Assembly (NCBI GenBank): GCA_024401855.1
Contig: JAKSKH010000007.1
Location: forward strand, 1 to 64,000
From: Bacteroidales bacterium
GTDB taxonomy: Bacteria; Bacteroidota; Bacteroidia; Bacteroidales; UBA932
Direction: 5' to 3'
DNA: 64,000 nucleotides
Below are positions 63,695-64,000 of this stretch, in pieces (the first letter of the stretch is position 1; each line of letters starts with the position of its first letter). The notes under the pieces were generated by a model. That model was not told the DNA's origin. It saw only the letters and a program-made list of their open reading frames with translations, and did no database searches. A program made the translations under genes and the position numbers.

Positions 63695-63702
63695 CAAAGG
63701 TA
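63695..63702 (-). promoter_or_regulatory. recR promoter box
   Basis: CAAAGGTA (minus strand TACCTTTG), seven bases before the recR ATG at 63687. Confidence 0.55.
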
Positions 63703-63725
63703 ATATTATTTTGTGATTTTTTGGT

Positions 63726-63733
63726 TATATTTG
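63726..63733 (+). promoter_or_regulatory. corA promoter box and structured leader
   Basis: TATATTTG, 83 bases before the corA ATG. The leader contains two perfect 6-bp inverted repeats: GTTGAC/GTCAAC (about 63737-63759) and TCCGGC/GCCGGA (about 63780-63797). Neither is followed by a T tract. Confidence 0.45.
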
Positions 63734-63816
63734 CAGGTTGACTTCTCCGTAGTGTCAACAGACCAGTAAGTTTAACCACTCCGGCGCAGATGCCGGACTT
63801 GATCCGGGAAGACACA

Positions 63817-64000
63817 ATGATCAAGATTTTCTACAGACGCGGTTCCGAAATACTTTTCGGCCAGTCCCAAACGGAGTTTGCTTCTATCGGCAAAGAAAAT
63901 GTTCTCTGGATAGATCTCCTGTCACCCACAGGGGAGGAAAAGAGAGCGGTTGAGTCTTTTTTGAACACCAGGATACAGAGCAGGGACCAGGCGGAGGAGA
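63817..64000 (+). CDS. corA: CorA-family divalent cation transporter, 5' part
   Basis: The first 61 codons of a gene that runs off the window. MIKIFYRRGSEILFG, then NVLWIDLLSPTGEEKRAVESFLN, match the start of CorA-type Mg2+/Co2+ channels (the WIDLxxPTxEE segment of the cytoplasmic domain). The membrane helices with the GMN motif lie beyond the end, so the call rests on the N-terminus only. Confidence 0.72.
   Translation, partial: MIKIFYRRGSEILFGQSQTEFASIGKENVLWIDLLSPTGEEKRAVESFLNTRIQSRDQAEE

Noticed and set aside
1-64000. CRISPR array, insertion sequence, prophage, toxin-antitoxin or defence island.
   Set aside because: No direct repeat array, transposase, integrase or known defence gene was seen; the Clp N-domain and AddAB genes are better explained as housekeeping or reduced housekeeping.

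Overview
The window is a densely packed chromosomal segment of a Bacteroidota bacterium, most likely order Bacteroidales. The evidence is the repeated promoter -7 box TAnnTTTG, the near absence of Shine-Dalgarno sequences, and families largely confined to this phylum (DUF4251, DUF4290, DUF4293, DUF3822, FISUMP, a GH109-type lipoprotein, LytTR membrane regulators). Base composition is close to even GC and looks uniform. A placement among uncultured gut or rumen Bacteroidales would fit but is only a guess. I see no tRNA, rRNA, CRISPR array, insertion sequence, integrase or phage gene. No gap between genes exceeds about 140 bases, so almost everything is coding.

Layout. 1-7.9 kb: one tightly overlapped run of polA, an ECF-type sigma factor, glpA, an unusually short glpB, glpC, a glycerophosphodiesterase lipoprotein and rsmG. 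The last four glp-related genes form a route from glycerophosphodiesters to glycerol-3-phosphate to dihydroxyacetone phosphate. 7.9-17.9 kb: rpmH with its own promoter and terminator, then alr, rmuC, a bleomycin-hydrolase-like protease, an AddB-like and an AddA-like pair (double-strand break repair) and DUF4251. 17.9-27.5 kb: a GH109-type lipoprotein with an ATP-grasp enzyme, a lytic transglycosylase, a DUF4290-ftsK-LolA operon, apbE, a FISUMP lipoprotein and a short ComEC. 27.6-37.2 kb: ackA and pta tail to tail, rsmD, DUF3822, a pseudopilin-like protein, nrnA, an FKBP lipoprotein, MATE, a cytidylate-kinase-like protein, mazG and tcdA. 37.3-48.5 kb: prfA, a nucleoside phosphorylase, DUF4293, LytTR, fabF, an alpha/beta hydrolase, a lone Clp N-domain protein, gyrA, a TPR protein and CapA. 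48.5-56.7 kb: SPOR lipoprotein, an inactive-looking M28 peptidase fused to a TonB C-terminal domain, leuS, two tandem YitT proteins, a membrane AraC regulator and an RluA-type synthase. 56.8-64 kb: dnaK, nadD, gmk, fba, an MFS exporter, a VanX-type dipeptidase, recR and the start of corA.

Most of this is housekeeping, and I do not see a clear new defence, secretion or biosynthetic system. What stands out is reduction and unusual architecture. A TAnnTTTG box lies only 2-9 bases before the start codon of at least ten genes, which predicts leaderless or nearly leaderless mRNAs. Several proteins are remodelled: Pol I without proofreading residues, a GlpB of under half length, a ClpC-type N domain without ATPases at the gyrA locus, a short ComEC, a short DUF3822, and a metal-site-deficient M28 domain joined to a TonB domain. 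A perfect 14-bp inverted repeat sits between two promoter boxes upstream of the membrane AraC regulator.

Starts were chosen by family alignment from memory, overlap with the preceding gene, and position relative to the promoter box. No database search was run.
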